Notes: generated by a model not told the origin, from the letters alone. DNA of 64,000 nt from Mucilaginibacter flavidus (GCF_024055575.1 NZ_JAMXOE010000002.1:766143-830142), one strand, 5' to 3'. Shown: positions 1-9,154, counted from the stretch's first letter. Numbers and translations: made by a program.

Positions 1-2290
1 TGCCGCTTGCTGAAATAACATATCTTTCTTTGTAAGTATAAGCGGCATTACTAAAGTAGGAAAGGTAGTGATCGGTGAATTTTCCGAAACCCAGCGAATT
101 GGGTATTTGACTATCATATGTGGATGGATAAGTCGGAAAATAGGTGACAGCATCGATATTTGACGTGGTGGAATTCTCCTTACTGTATCCATAGGCAGTA
201 TTACTGTTGCTTTGTGTAACTGCGCTGCTTATTTCAGCACCAGCAATGACATTCAGTTCGTTATTACTGTTGAATTTTTTGCTATAGTTCAGTTGAAAAC
301 GTCCGTGATTTGAGTAAAGATCATTCGATGATTGCTGAAGGATACCACCCTGGGGTATAGGGTAAGTCAATGTCGTCGATGGATAGCCTTGTGTAAATTG
401 ATTGATCAAGTCCCCGGTGTAGTAGGTTTGATCGCTCAAATAATTGTTGCCTGATATATGCTGTCTTTCATATTGATATTTGAGTTCGGCGCTGAAGCCT
501 TTCAAAAAATCGTATTTTATTCCAAAATTTATCCTGTTGTCTGTTGAGGTTGACTTATTATCAGCATTATGCAGTTCGTCGAGGGGTCTGTATTTCCAGT
601 CATAATACCTGCCGTTTCCTGCTGTATCGACGAAAGATGAAGCATAATCCTTTACAATGGATAATGAATTACTTTTACTATCTACAAGCTGTGCATAGGG
701 ATAAAGACCAGATTTTGTATTGCCTCCATTGATATTAGCAAGCGGACTATTCGCGGTTGCTGACGTTTGTACATAATTTACACCCGCAGAAATCGTTAAG
801 TTTTTGACAGGATAGAAATTATAATTTGAACTGATTGCAAGCCTGTCATTCAGATTGCCGACTTCATTGCTTTTATTGTTATCGTATCCAACTGAGAAAA
901 AATAGTCACTATTAGTGCTACCACCTTTTAAATTTAAGCTGTACTGTTGATTAACTGAAGGCTGATAAAAGTATTTACTAAGGTCATTTCTAACATCAAT
1001 ATTTCTTAAAGTATTGAGTTGATTTGCTGCTTCGGAAGAAGAAATGAGGCCGGAGCGTTGTTTATCAAGAATGGCAACTGCAGGGGAAACGGCTACATAC
1101 CCTGTACTTAAATCATCATCATAATAACCTTTGCTGAATAAAGCCTGTTCATAATTAATGAAATCGTTAGAATTCAAAAAATTAGAATTGTATTTCAAAT
1201 TTAGTTTTTCGCCTACGGTGACATTACTATTAAATTCTATTAAGGTCTTTTGATTTCTTAACCCATGTTTTGAGGTAATCACGATTACCCCATTGCCTGA
1301 TTTTACGCCCCAAATTGATGCTGCCGCAGCATCTTTTAATATAGAAATGCTTTCAATACTATTTGGATTGATGTTGTTAATATCGCCATCATAAGGAAAG
1401 CCATCTAAAACGATTAATGGTTGTTTTTGTGCATTAATTGTACTGACACCTCTTATGCTTATGTCCGCTACACCATTAGAAGAATTAAGTGTATTACGAT
1501 TAAATAATAAACCAGGAACAATGCCTTCTAACCGGCTTAATATATCAGTACTAACTCTTCGGTTTAGAAGTGGATTATTAATTTGTGCAAAACTTCCTGT
1601 AGCTCTTTCTTTTGGTAAAGTTTGGTAACCCGTAGAAACAACGCTCACTTCTCTAAGCGTGCTTTGATTTTCAATTAAGACAATTTTAAACGGCCCTGTT
1701 TCCGTTTGAGAGAAATTTACCTCAATTGGCTTGTAACCGACGAAGCTAATAATCAATGTCCCGGTTGTTTCAGGCGAGTTTATTTCAAAATCACCGTTCT
1801 GATCGGTAATAGTTATTGTGGAGCCTTCTTTGAGTTTGACGGTTGCCCCGTGTAAAGCCACACCGTTAGAATCTGTAACCTTTCCTTTAATCTGATTTAC
1901 TGGCGATTGTCGATTATCGTCTTTTGAAGGATTTAGTCTAACACCTGTTTGAACAATAACAATTTTGTCATCTATAACTTGATAGGATAATTTATATGGA
2001 GGCAATAAATCGTTTAAAATTTGATATAAAGCCTTTTTCTTGACATGCATGGTCACTTCTTTTTTAGTGACCTCATTTATATTACTATAGATGATCGCAA
2101 TTTTTGCTTTTTCAGCTATTTGATCAAAAGCCTCTTTTAAGGTTTTCCTTTCTAAATCTAAGCTGATTATTTTTGTTAGGTCTTGAGATGCAACTCTGCT
2201 GCTGGCAAATGCCAAATTAAAACAGCACCAGAGTGCCATGCTTAAAATCAGCAGTCTTTTTTTTCGTTTTATGGGTAATGGTTTGTACAT
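1..2290 (-). CDS. SusC/RagA-type TonB-dependent receptor with STN domain (partial)
   Basis: Outer-membrane TonB-dependent importer. From the ATG at 2290 the frame stays open for 763 codons to the window edge, so the last part of the beta-barrel is missing (family members usually have 1000 or more residues). Visible in order: a basic start and hydrophobic signal peptide (LLILSMALWCCFNLAFASS); an STN domain at about residues 40-110 (LDLERKTLKEAFDQIAEKAK); a carboxypeptidase-regulatory-like domain at about 125-200 (GKVTDSNGVALHGATV, then SFVGY); and a plug with the SusC signature (PLIVLDGFP, then SIWGVKSGNGVIVITSK). The STN domain is the part that talks to FecR-type anti-sigma factors, which fits the fecR gene just upstream. 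The transported substrate cannot be told, and a SusD partner would lie outside the window. Confidence 0.93.
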   Translation of the reverse strand, partial: MYKPLPIKRKKRLLILSMALWCCFNLAFASSRVASQDLTKIISLDLERKTLKEAFDQIAEKAKIAIIYSNINEVTKKEVTMHVKKKALYQILNDLLPPYKLSYQVIDDKIVIVQTGVRLNPSKDDNRQSPVNQIKGKVTDSNGVALHGATVKLKEGSTITITDQNGDFEINSPETTGTLIISFVGYKPIEVNFSQTETGPFKIVLIENQSTLREVSVVSTGYQTLPKERATGSFAQINNPLLNRRVSTDILSRLEGIVPGLLFNRNTLNSSNGVADISIRGVSTINAQKQPLIVLDGFPYDGDINNINPNSIESISILKDAAAASIWGVKSGNGVIVITSKHGLRNQKTLIEFNSNVTVGEKLNLKYNSNFLNSNDFINYEQALFSKGYYDDDLSTGYVAVSPAVAILDKQRSGLISSSEAANQLNTLRNIDVRNDLSKYFYQPSVNQQYSLNLKGGSTNSDYFFSVGYDNNKSNEVGNLNDRLAISSNYNFYPVKNLTISAGVNYVQTSATANSPLANINGGNTKSGLYPYAQLVDSKSNSLSIVKDYASSFVDTAGNGRYYDWKYRPLDELHNADNKSTSTDNRINFGIKYDFLKGFSAELKYQYERQHISGNNYLSDQTYYTGDLINQFTQGYPSTTLTYPIPQGGILQQSSNDLYSNHGRFQLNYSKKFNSNNELNVIAGAEISSAVTQSNSNTAYGYSKENSTTSNIDAVTYFPTYPSTYDSQIPNSLGFGKFTDHYLSYFSNAAYTYKERYVISASG

Positions 2291-2453
2291 AGAAAAAACA
2301 TTAATGAAAGTTTAAAGAATAATTGCTAATCAGGTTGTAATTAGATAAGAGATATGGCGGTGGCTTATCACAAGGCCAAAGAATAGGCAAAGGCAAGCCC
2401 ATAAAGCAAGTTTTCATATTTTTGCAGTTAGTTTTTTATTAGAATCTTTACTG

Positions 2454-2474
2454 GTTATAGAGCGTCGCTCTAAC
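2454..2474 (-). terminator. Small hairpin between fecR and the SusC gene
   Basis: TAGAGCG and CGCTCTA arms with almost no loop lie about 20 bases downstream of the fecR stop. There is no clear U tract, so it may be an attenuator or weak terminator within the operon rather than a full stop. Confidence 0.3.
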
Positions 2475-2492
2475 TATTCGCGATACAGCCTT

Positions 2493-3542
2493 TTAGTGAT
2501 CATCACACCCCCCTTGTAAAATATATCGTTCATTTTTATAAACCACCTTTGCGTTTATTGCAGCGGCCAACTGGTCAAGCACAATGTTGATAGGTTTTGT
2601 GGTATCAAACTCACCATAACATAAGCATTGGGCTGATTTATTTTCCAATTCAATCGATAGATTATAATATCTACGAAAGTTTGCTATCACTTCCGGAACG
2701 GGCGTGCCGTTGTAAGTTAAAATGCCGTCCTTCCTTTTTATTTCAGTCTGAATGTTTGGTACACTATTTGTCTTTAGCGTACGAGTTTCTTTAGTAAAAT
2801 CTGCACTTTGGTTAGGTTTTAACGTTACTTGTTTAATTTTTAAATTGGTTGCCGACCAAACTGAAACCTTGACGATTCCGGTAACCACCGTCACCGTCAC
2901 TTTATTTTGCTTAAATGCTCGAATATTAAAAGAAGTGCCCACAACCTCCGTTTGAACCTGGCCGGTATGAATAATAAATGGATGTTTTTTGTCTTTGGCT
3001 ACTTCAAAAAAAGCTTCGCCTTCCAGCTTTACCTCGCGATAATTACCTATTAACTGATCTTGGTATTCAAGAGAGCTGGAAGGGCTTAGCCAAATCTTAG
3101 TGCCGTCGTATAGCTGAAGCATCTGCTTTTCCCCTGGTTGGGTAGATAGATGCAGTAATTGTTTTAAATTTCGGGATTTATTGCGCTCCTTAATATACTG
3201 GTTAAAGAGTAATAACGTGGAAGACATGAGCACAAGCCAGAGCGCTGCGATTTTCAACCATTTTTTTATACTATAATTCTTTCTTGATTTTGACTCATGA
3301 GCACTTCGATCCCTAATCTCCTTTATGATTATTGATTTTACTTTGTTGACTGCAGTTTCGGTTTTTCCGGCGCTGTCCTTATCATTTTCTACAAATCCCA
3401 ATTCTGCACGTATGAGGACCCTTAATACTTTTTCATTTTCGCCATCATCAAAATATAACAATAGCTGTCTTATCTCTTCCGGAGTGCAATTGTCTTCAAG
3501 ATATTTTACAAAGAGTTTGTAAATGGATGATTGATTATTCAC
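2493..3542 (-). CDS. FecR-family anti-sigma factor
   Basis: Inner-membrane anti-sigma factor of the Fec-type cell-surface signalling pathway, 349 aa, normal length. The cytoplasmic N-terminus (about 1-90) should bind the ECF sigma factor. One membrane span follows (WLKIAALWLVLMSSTLLLF, about 90-112). The periplasmic FecR domain begins near LSTQPGEKQMLQLYDGTKIW and includes VKLEGEAFFEVAKDKKHPF. The end is a DUF4974-type domain (PVPEVIANFRRYYNLSIEL), which resembles STN and contacts the receptor. It lies upstream of the SusC gene on the same strand. The matching sigma gene is about 4 kb further upstream, because another gene lies in between. Function is inferred from family and context. Confidence 0.93.
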   Translation of the reverse strand: MNNQSSIYKLFVKYLEDNCTPEEIRQLLLYFDDGENEKVLRVLIRAELGFVENDKDSAGKTETAVNKVKSIIIKEIRDRSAHESKSRKNYSIKKWLKIAALWLVLMSSTLLLFNQYIKERNKSRNLKQLLHLSTQPGEKQMLQLYDGTKIWLSPSSSLEYQDQLIGNYREVKLEGEAFFEVAKDKKHPFIIHTGQVQTEVVGTSFNIRAFKQNKVTVTVVTGIVKVSVWSATNLKIKQVTLKPNQSADFTKETRTLKTNSVPNIQTEIKRKDGILTYNGTPVPEVIANFRRYYNLSIELENKSAQCLCYGEFDTTKPINIVLDQLAAAINAKVVYKNERYILQGGCDDH

Positions 3543-3632
3543 TGTTGTATTTTATCACAACATGCAAAAAGAGGATTTTTACACTATCAAAATTTAAAAA
3601 AATTTATTTCCGATGTAAGTTTCCTTTTTTAC

Positions 3633-3663
3633 TGAGACTGTTTTTTCATTTTTAGTGAGACCC
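3633..3663. repeat. 31-bp inverted repeat, left copy
   Basis: The sequence begins TGAGACTGTTTTTTCATTTT and ends GTGAGACCC. The reverse complement of 7633-7663 matches it at 30 of 31 positions, with a single A/G difference. The pair encloses about 4.0 kb holding only the AraC-permease fusion gene. No transposase and no target-site duplication are visible. Confidence 0.85.
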
Positions 3664-3665
3664 AG

Positions 3666-3701
3666 ATAACTGTATTCTCCCTGAAGCAGGGAGCCAGTTA
3701 T
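3666..3701. terminator. Two-part hairpin downstream of the AraC-permease gene
   Basis: Outer arms ATAACTG/CAGTTAT (3666-3672, 3695-3701) and inner arms CTCCCTG/CAGGGAG (3677-3683, 3687-3693) with an AAG loop make a long stable hairpin. It lies about 150 bases past the permease stop and directly inside the left inverted repeat. There is no strong U run, so it may be a terminator or part of the element's end. Confidence 0.5.
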
Positions 3702-3851
3702 TATTTCATATAAGTCTTTGTAGTATTTCAGGCTAATCGGTAAATATAAAATAGTAAAAATGCGTTCCGTATCTCACCCCGGAACGCACCACATCGTGTG
3801 TCAACTAATCTCAGATCTCACGTTATACCTAGTTTTTTTGGCTGGTTAGCC

Positions 3852-6800
3852 TTATTCAGTTCTCAAACTCTTCACCGGATTCGTCAGCGCCGCCTTGATA
3901 GCCTGGAAGCTGATGGTGAACAGTGTGATGATAATAGCCGCTATCCCCGAAGCGATGAATACCCCAACACCAATGCCGACGCGGTAGGTATACTTTTGGA
4001 GCCAATTGTGCAGGAAATAGAACGCCACCGGCGAGGCGATGACACAGCTGATGACCACCAGCACGATAAAATCGCGCGAAAGCAGCAGCCAAACCTGGGC
4101 TATGGATGCGCCCAGCACTTTGCGGATGCCGATCTCTTTGGTGCGCTGTTCAGCAACGTAAGCCGCCAGCCCGAACAACCCGAGGCAGGATATAAATATG
4201 GCCAGCCCGGCAAACACGCCCGCCAGTTTGCCCACCAGCACCTCCAGGTTAAACTTGTGTTCATACTCTTCGTTCACAAACTTGTACTCGTAGGGGTAAG
4301 CCGGGTTATATTTCCCAAATATCCTCCCGATCTTGTCTATCGCGGTATGGCTGCCGGCGTTTTTCGCCAGTCGGTACGTCACCACAAACCCAAAGGGATT
4401 ATGCCCGAAAACGGCAGGTTCTACCGGGCTATAAGGCGAATCCATCAGCGCGTCTTTTACCACGCCGATGATCTTTACCGGTTTTGGGTTGAAATTAATG
4501 GTTATCAGTTGATTAACGGGCTCTTTCAAACCGATGCGCCTAACCATCGCTTCATTCACTATCACATTCAGCGTGTCACTTTTCCAGTCGCCCATAAAAT
4601 TGTGCCCGCCGGAAAAGGTCATCCCCAAAGTCTTAAAATAATCTTCAGACACCCATATTGCGCCGATATTCACACTTTCGTCGCCAGCATTTTTGCCCGG
4701 CCATTTGTCCAGCGAAAAATGGCTGTACACCTGCGTGGCCGGCGAGGTTGATGAGGCCACGCTCTCCACCAGCCCTGAAGCTAATAGATCGTTTTTCAGC
4801 GCCTCATACTGGCGGGAAAGGTCGCTATTCATGTCGGTCATCATTAGCCTGTCGGCGCTGTAGCCTGTCGGCCGGTTCTTCACATACTGGATCTGCTGGT
4901 AAACGATCACGGTACTGATGATCAAGGCAATGGAACAGGTAAACTGCACCACCACCAGCACCTTCCTCGGCATGGATGCCCAGCGGCCCATCTGGATGCT
5001 GCCCTTCAGCACCTTAACCGGGTTGAATGAGGACAGGTAAAACGCCGGCCGGCTCCCCGCTACCAAACCCGTGAAAAGCACAAACACGACCATGATACCC
5101 CAGAAACCGATATTGCCATAAGGAATATGGACAGCAGAACCCGTCAGCGAATTGAATGCCGGCAAAGCCAGCTGAACTAGCAGCAAACCCAGCAGGAACG
5201 ATATAAAAGTGATCAGGACAGACTCCAGCAAAAACTGGTAAACCAAATCGATACGCGCTGAGCCGATGGCTTTGCGTACGCCAACTTCCCTCGCTCTTTT
5301 CTCAGATCTGGCAGTGGAAAGGTTCATGAAATTGATGCAGGCTATGGTCAGTACCAGCATACCGATGATGCTGAACAAACGCACATATTCCACAAAGCCC
5401 CCCGCAGGCTTGCCATTTTTAAAATCATTGTATAAATGCCAGTCCGCTAGCGGATGCATGATCACCTCTGGCTTTGATGACCGCATCTCAGGGCTTCTTT
5501 TATTGACAATGTCCCTGATCTTAGGGGCGATCTGCCCGTAAGTCACGCCCGGCTCCAGCGCCACGTAGGCGGAGAATGAATTGTAAGTCCACTTGGTACG
5601 TCCATCTTTGATCCAGCCCTCGGTTGCTTCTGAGTAGGCAAAAGGCACAAGGTAATTGAATTGTAGCGTAGCATTTGCAGGGATATTGCGGATAACACCC
5701 GCTACCGTCATGTTCTGCGAATTATCAAAGCGAATGGATTTTCCCATCGGATCGGCGTCGCCAAACAATGCTTTGGCGGTCGATTCGGTTATGACTATTG
5801 AATAAATATCCTTTAGGGCTGAATTAGTGTTGCCTTTAACAAACGGATATTGAAATATCTTAAAGAAATCCGCACCGACTGCTCCTCCGCCCAGGTACAG
5901 CTTTTTATCGCCCACCAAAAGGCCGTGGTTCATGCGGCCTATATTGTCAGCTTCAGCAACGTACTGTATGCCGGGGATCTCTTTCTTTAAAACATCAGTC
6001 AGTGGCAGCGCTATGGAAGTTTGGGTACTCGTGCCGTTATGCTGCGAGGTCAGGTTCATCTCAACCTGGTATAATTGCTTATAGCCTGGCAGAAAACGAT
6101 CATAAGAATATTGGTTAATCACCCATAAACCGATCAGGAGTGCCACGGCCATACCGGCTGCCAGGCCGGTGATGTTTAGCATGCTGTAAACTTTGTTGTG
6201 CAGCGTATTGCGCCATGCGATCTTTAAATAATTTCTAAACATAAAATTGCGATTTAATTTCTCATAAGACCACTTGGGAGTGACTTCGTGACACGAAACT
6301 ATCGCTGAAGAGCGGGAATGAGGGTTCAAGTTATAAGATGAACCCTCTTTTTTCAGATCGCTGCTGTATTCTCCCGGGGTTTTCCCGGTCATTCGCCGAA
6401 AGGCCCGGCTAAAAGTTGTTTTTGACTTGAACCCTGAGTCAAAAGCAATGCCCAGCAGGGTTAACCGGTCATAAACCGGGTTCTGCATTTTCTGGATCAC
6501 TTCAGCAATACGATATTCATTAATGAAATCATTAAAGCTTTTTTTGAGCACCGCATTGATGATCCGGGATAACTCATGGAGAGTCAAGTCAAGCTTTTCA
6601 GCAAGTGAGCCTAAACTTAATTCCGGGTCTTGGTAATAGCAGTTTTCTTTAACGACTTTCTTCAGCCACGTACCTTTTTGCTTCAGTTCCGCGGGCGGTG
6701 ACGGCCTGGAAACAAAAGGCGCATGCACCGGCACTGCAACATCCTGCCTTAAAAAGGACACGATTGCAATTCGGATGAAGACTATTGCCAAAAAGAGATA

Positions 6801-7472
6801 CAAAGGATAACAAGTTTGGATATTCATCTGGCCATGGTAATAAAAATAATCCACGGCGGCATACGGGATCCACAATAGCCATAACAGGCCGAAACCCGTC
6901 AGGAAACGATACAGCCACCGCAATTCGTAGCGGTACCTTTCTCTTACATTATTAAATTTCAGCCGTTGATAAAAGCGTTCTATTAGCCTGAAAGACCAAT
7001 ACAAGTAGGTGCTGACCGAAATAAACGCTGCCAGGTGCAATACCAGGCTCATTTGCTGAAAGGTCAGTGTATTATATGTAGCCGCACCCGTCTTTATACT
7101 TTCCTTAATCTCCAGCCCCAGGACGGCCTGTTGCAACAACAAGGGACTGAAATGCAGCAGATCCTTCCACCGGATCTTATATTCCGGCCGGGTTGTTTTA
7201 AGCACATAAAAATAGATCAGGGGGCCAAGTGTCAGCGAAAATTGCAGCGGCAGCCAGCTCCAGTGTGGAAAGTAGGTGCCCAGCCGGATATCAACGCCCA
7301 ATAACCAGGCCATCTGCAAAGCGATAGTTGCCAGGGCCAGGCCAAGAAACCTGTTGGCAGCCAGGTTAATCCTTTTGGTGAACCACAACAGCAAAGTAAA
7401 AGTCAGCCCGATAAATATCGTTCCCAGGAAGGCCAGGTCGTATGGGGCGATATGGAAAGTATATGCATTCAA
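3852..7472 (-). CDS. Fusion of membrane AraC-type regulator and MacB/FtsX-like permease
   Basis: Single open frame of 1206 codons. Residues 1 to about 245 hold roughly seven membrane spans (DLAFLGTIFIGLTFTLLLWF and following). About 270-372 is an AraC-type DNA-binding domain (SLGSLAEKLDLTLHELSRII; SGFKSKTTFSRAFRRMTGKT; PGEY). A linker of about 35 residues with no domain look (YNLNPHSRSSAIVSCHEVT) leads to Met-411 at 6242, where a complete permease begins (MFRNYLKIAWRNTLHNKVYS). The permease has two MacB-type periplasmic regions and two FtsX membrane blocks, the second ending ILSRD-like LLLSRDFIVLVVISCVIASP. Usually these are two genes. Here the stop between them seems lost, or Met-411 is an internal start. 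It lies between the ECF sigma and fecR genes inside a 31-bp inverted repeat pair. The fusion is seen directly; whether one polypeptide is made is unknown. Confidence 0.85.
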   Translation of the reverse strand: MNAYTFHIAPYDLAFLGTIFIGLTFTLLLWFTKRINLAANRFLGLALATIALQMAWLLGVDIRLGTYFPHWSWLPLQFSLTLGPLIYFYVLKTTRPEYKIRWKDLLHFSPLLLQQAVLGLEIKESIKTGAATYNTLTFQQMSLVLHLAAFISVSTYLYWSFRLIERFYQRLKFNNVRERYRYELRWLYRFLTGFGLLWLLWIPYAAVDYFYYHGQMNIQTCYPLYLFLAIVFIRIAIVSFLRQDVAVPVHAPFVSRPSPPAELKQKGTWLKKVVKENCYYQDPELSLGSLAEKLDLTLHELSRIINAVLKKSFNDFINEYRIAEVIQKMQNPVYDRLTLLGIAFDSGFKSKTTFSRAFRRMTGKTPGEYSSDLKKEGSSYNLNPHSRSSAIVSCHEVTPKWSYEKLNRNFMFRNYLKIAWRNTLHNKVYSMLNITGLAAGMAVALLIGLWVINQYSYDRFLPGYKQLYQVEMNLTSQHNGTSTQTSIALPLTDVLKKEIPGIQYVAEADNIGRMNHGLLVGDKKLYLGGGAVGADFFKIFQYPFVKGNTNSALKDIYSIVITESTAKALFGDADPMGKSIRFDNSQNMTVAGVIRNIPANATLQFNYLVPFAYSEATEGWIKDGRTKWTYNSFSAYVALEPGVTYGQIAPKIRDIVNKRSPEMRSSKPEVIMHPLADWHLYNDFKNGKPAGGFVEYVRLFSIIGMLVLTIACINFMNLSTARSEKRAREVGVRKAIGSARIDLVYQFLLESVLITFISFLLGLLLVQLALPAFNSLTGSAVHIPYGNIGFWGIMVVFVLFTGLVAGSRPAFYLSSFNPVKVLKGSIQMGRWASMPRKVLVVVQFTCSIALIISTVIVYQQIQYVKNRPTGYSADRLMMTDMNSDLSRQYEALKNDLLASGLVESVASSTSPATQVYSHFSLDKWPGKNAGDESVNIGAIWVSEDYFKTLGMTFSGGHNFMGDWKSDTLNVIVNEAMVRRIGLKEPVNQLITINFNPKPVKIIGVVKDALMDSPYSPVEPAVFGHNPFGFVVTYRLAKNAGSHTAIDKIGRIFGKYNPAYPYEYKFVNEEYEHKFNLEVLVGKLAGVFAGLAIFISCLGLFGLAAYVAEQRTKEIGIRKVLGASIAQVWLLLSRDFIVLVVISCVIASPVAFYFLHNWLQKYTYRVGIGVGVFIASGIAAIIITLFTISFQAIKAALTNPVKSLRTE

Positions 7473-7632
7473 CTAAATTAATAACTCAATCGCTGTTCCA
7501 AATTTCTAAGATGTTGACAGATATAGAATTATAGTTTGCAGACTGTGGCGATTGTAACAAAAGCGAACATTTGGCTGTCCGGTTTTGAATTGATCATAAG
7601 ATCAGGAACTGGTACATTATTTCCCCGATTTT

Positions 7633-7663
7633 GGGTCTCACCAAAAATGAAAAAACAGTCTCA
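7633..7663. repeat. 31-bp inverted repeat, right copy
   Basis: It reads GGGTCTCACCAAAAATGAAA and ends CAGTCTCA, the inverted copy of 3633-3663 with one mismatch. It lies 13 bases downstream of the sigma-factor stop. Flanking bases (left TTTTTTAC, right TAAAAGAG) show no obvious target duplication. Confidence 0.85.
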
Positions 7664-7676
7664 TAAAAGAGAAAAA

Positions 7677-8277
7677 TCATATCCGGTGAAGTAAAATTTG
7701 CTCCACAATGAACAAGACAATTACATTTTTATTTAATAAGAAATATTGTTTAACGGTTTTATTAGCTTTAACTATCTGATTGCTAATAGTTGAGGTTGAA
7801 ATTCCTAATAAGTTACTCACTTCTTCGTAACTTTTGCCTTCTAATTTACATAAGGTGTATATTTGCTTTCTTTGGGGAGGGAGAGTACCAATTGCTATTT
7901 GTAGAAAGTCGAGATTTTCTTCAGAAAGAATTGATTCTTCCTTATTTATTTCATAATCCACATACGATATTACCAATTTTTCAATTAGCCCGGTTATCCT
8001 TGGCTATTTTCCGGAAGTGCATATAAACCATATTTTCCGCAACTTTATTAAGAAAGGATTTAAAGGAGCCTTCCTGTTTTATATTTTGCCTGATTTCCCA
8101 AATCTTCAAAAACAGATCTTGTAACAGTTCCTGCGCAATGTCTTCATCTTTAACCAATCGAAGGATATTCCTGTAAATTGGTTTACTAAATTGATCGTAC
8201 AAAATAGTAAAGGCCCGCTCACTTCCTTGTTGGAGTTGCTGAATTAGAAGCTTTAAATTTTCATTATCCGAAGTCAT
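7677..8277 (-). pseudogene. ECF sigma factor, split by a +1 frameshift
   Basis: RNA polymerase sigma factor of the SusC/FecR-associated ECF type. The first frame runs from the ATG at 8277 (MTSDNENLKLLIQQLQQGSE) through region 2 (LYDQFSKPIYRNILRL, AQELLQDLFLKIWE) and stops after KIAKDNRAN. Region 4 (LPPQRKQIYTLCKLEGKSYE, GISTSTISNQIVKANKTVK) continues in another frame to 7677. Removing one base from the CCC run at 7989-7991 joins them as KDNR-LIEKLVISYVDYE, of normal length (about 199 aa). This could be true inactivation, a sequencing error, or a slippery site. If inactive, the fecR/SusC pair lacks its cognate sigma. A start at 8367 is possible but adds an untypical leader. Confidence 0.85.
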
Positions 8278-8439
8278 TTCTTTGCCTCCTAAATTGAAAA
8301 TCAATGGCAAGCCAAAAGAAATGAAGGCTGGATTATTGTAAAATACAATAGGGCCGGTAACCCGCAAAGTCTAATGTAGCATGGCTCTGACAAAGCCAAC
8401 CATTCCTTTCGTAATGGCCTCCAACAAAAGACATAAGCG

Positions 8440-8476
8440 AGCACCAGCCCTATCGTATATATAGGGTCGAGGTGCT
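8440..8476. ncRNA. Two-part hairpin, possible structured leader RNA
   Basis: Outer arms AGCACC/GGTGCT and inner arms CCCTAT/ATAGGG flank a short A/T loop. It lies about 165-200 bases upstream of the sigma start. There is no U tract, so it is not a typical terminator. A structured leader or a DNA-level palindrome are both possible. Confidence 0.35.
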
Positions 8477-8675
8477 GCACTTACACTCGCTGGATTAAAT
8501 TGTCAGATTTAGCTGCGAGGCTCGTAAGCAGTCTTACTTATAAGCAAAAGGTAAGTCCTGCAAAATTATAAATTTTCTATTCTGAATGTTCGCATACTAT
8601 TAATTTGAATAGAGAATGCTGCCATAATCAACAGTGTTCATTCATTCTCTTAATACAAAGATAATATTTTCATAA

Positions 8676-8721
8676 AAACTATCAAATAATAATAGTAGAA
8701 ACTATTATTTTATCATAGTTT
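8676..8721. promoter_or_regulatory. Nested palindrome with four ACTAT half-sites, likely operator
   Basis: Symmetric layout: AAACTAT (8676-8682), five bases, AATAATAGT (8688-8696), AGAA, ACTATTATT (8701-8709), five bases, ATAGTTT (8715-8721). Both arm pairs are perfect and the spacing is symmetric. It ends 40 bases before the ATG of the HTH gene, where an autoregulatory operator would be expected. An RNA hairpin is the alternative. Confidence 0.55.
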
Positions 8722-8761
8722 AAAAAGATATTTCTCGACCTCTCTTTTATCAGATTTGCAT

Positions 8762-9154
8762 ATGGGGGTAGAAATAGGTAGTATCATTCATGGTTTTGTG
8801 CACGAGAAGGGACTAAAAGCGAAGTTTGTTGCTGAATATGTTAATGTTAGCGAATCAACGCTTTACGATATCTACAAAAGAGACTCTGTAGATATCGATA
8901 AACTTATACTATTTTCAAAACTTCTTAATAAAAATCTTTTCCTTTATTACTTAAGTGAGGAACCATTAAAAAGCATGTTCAGCAAGGATATTGTTACCCT
9001 TCAAAATCGCATTATTGAATTGGAAACTGAATCAAATGCTAATGGAGAAAAATTGAAGTATTTATCTGATATTATTGAAACTCAGAAAAAAGTAATCTCA
9101 TTGCATGAGGAGAAAACATCAATTAAAAAATTGACTATTAAAAAGAAAAAATAA
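8762..9154 (+). CDS. HTH protein with C-terminal coiled coil
   Basis: Small DNA-binding protein, 130 aa from the ATG at 8762 (a TTG two codons earlier is less likely). Residues about 12-60 look like an XRE-type helix-turn-helix (LKAKFVAEYVNVSESTLYDI, then VDIDKLILFSKLLNKNLF). About 75-115 is charged and heptad-like (IVTLQNRIIELETE), probably a dimerising coiled coil. The tail is lysine-rich (KKLTIKKKK). A nested palindrome lies just upstream, so it may repress itself. Its targets cannot be told. Confidence 0.7.
   Translation: MGVEIGSIIHGFVHEKGLKAKFVAEYVNVSESTLYDIYKRDSVDIDKLILFSKLLNKNLFLYYLSEEPLKSMFSKDIVTLQNRIIELETESNANGEKLKYLSDIIETQKKVISLHEEKTSIKKLTIKKKK

Larger units (their letters stand above)
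8278..8761. other. 484-bp divergent intergenic region
   Basis: It separates the sigma gene (minus) from the HTH gene (plus). It holds a two-part hairpin at 8440-8476 and a nested palindrome at 8676-8721, listed separately. No further coding sequence is visible. Confidence 0.5.

Noticed and set aside
3798..4751. 317-codon plus-strand frame
   Set aside because: It is antisense to the permease part of the fusion gene, rich in His, Arg and Gln, with no family resemblance.
3633..7663. Classical insertion sequence
   Set aside because: No transposase gene and no target-site duplication, so I list only the inverted repeats and leave the element type open.
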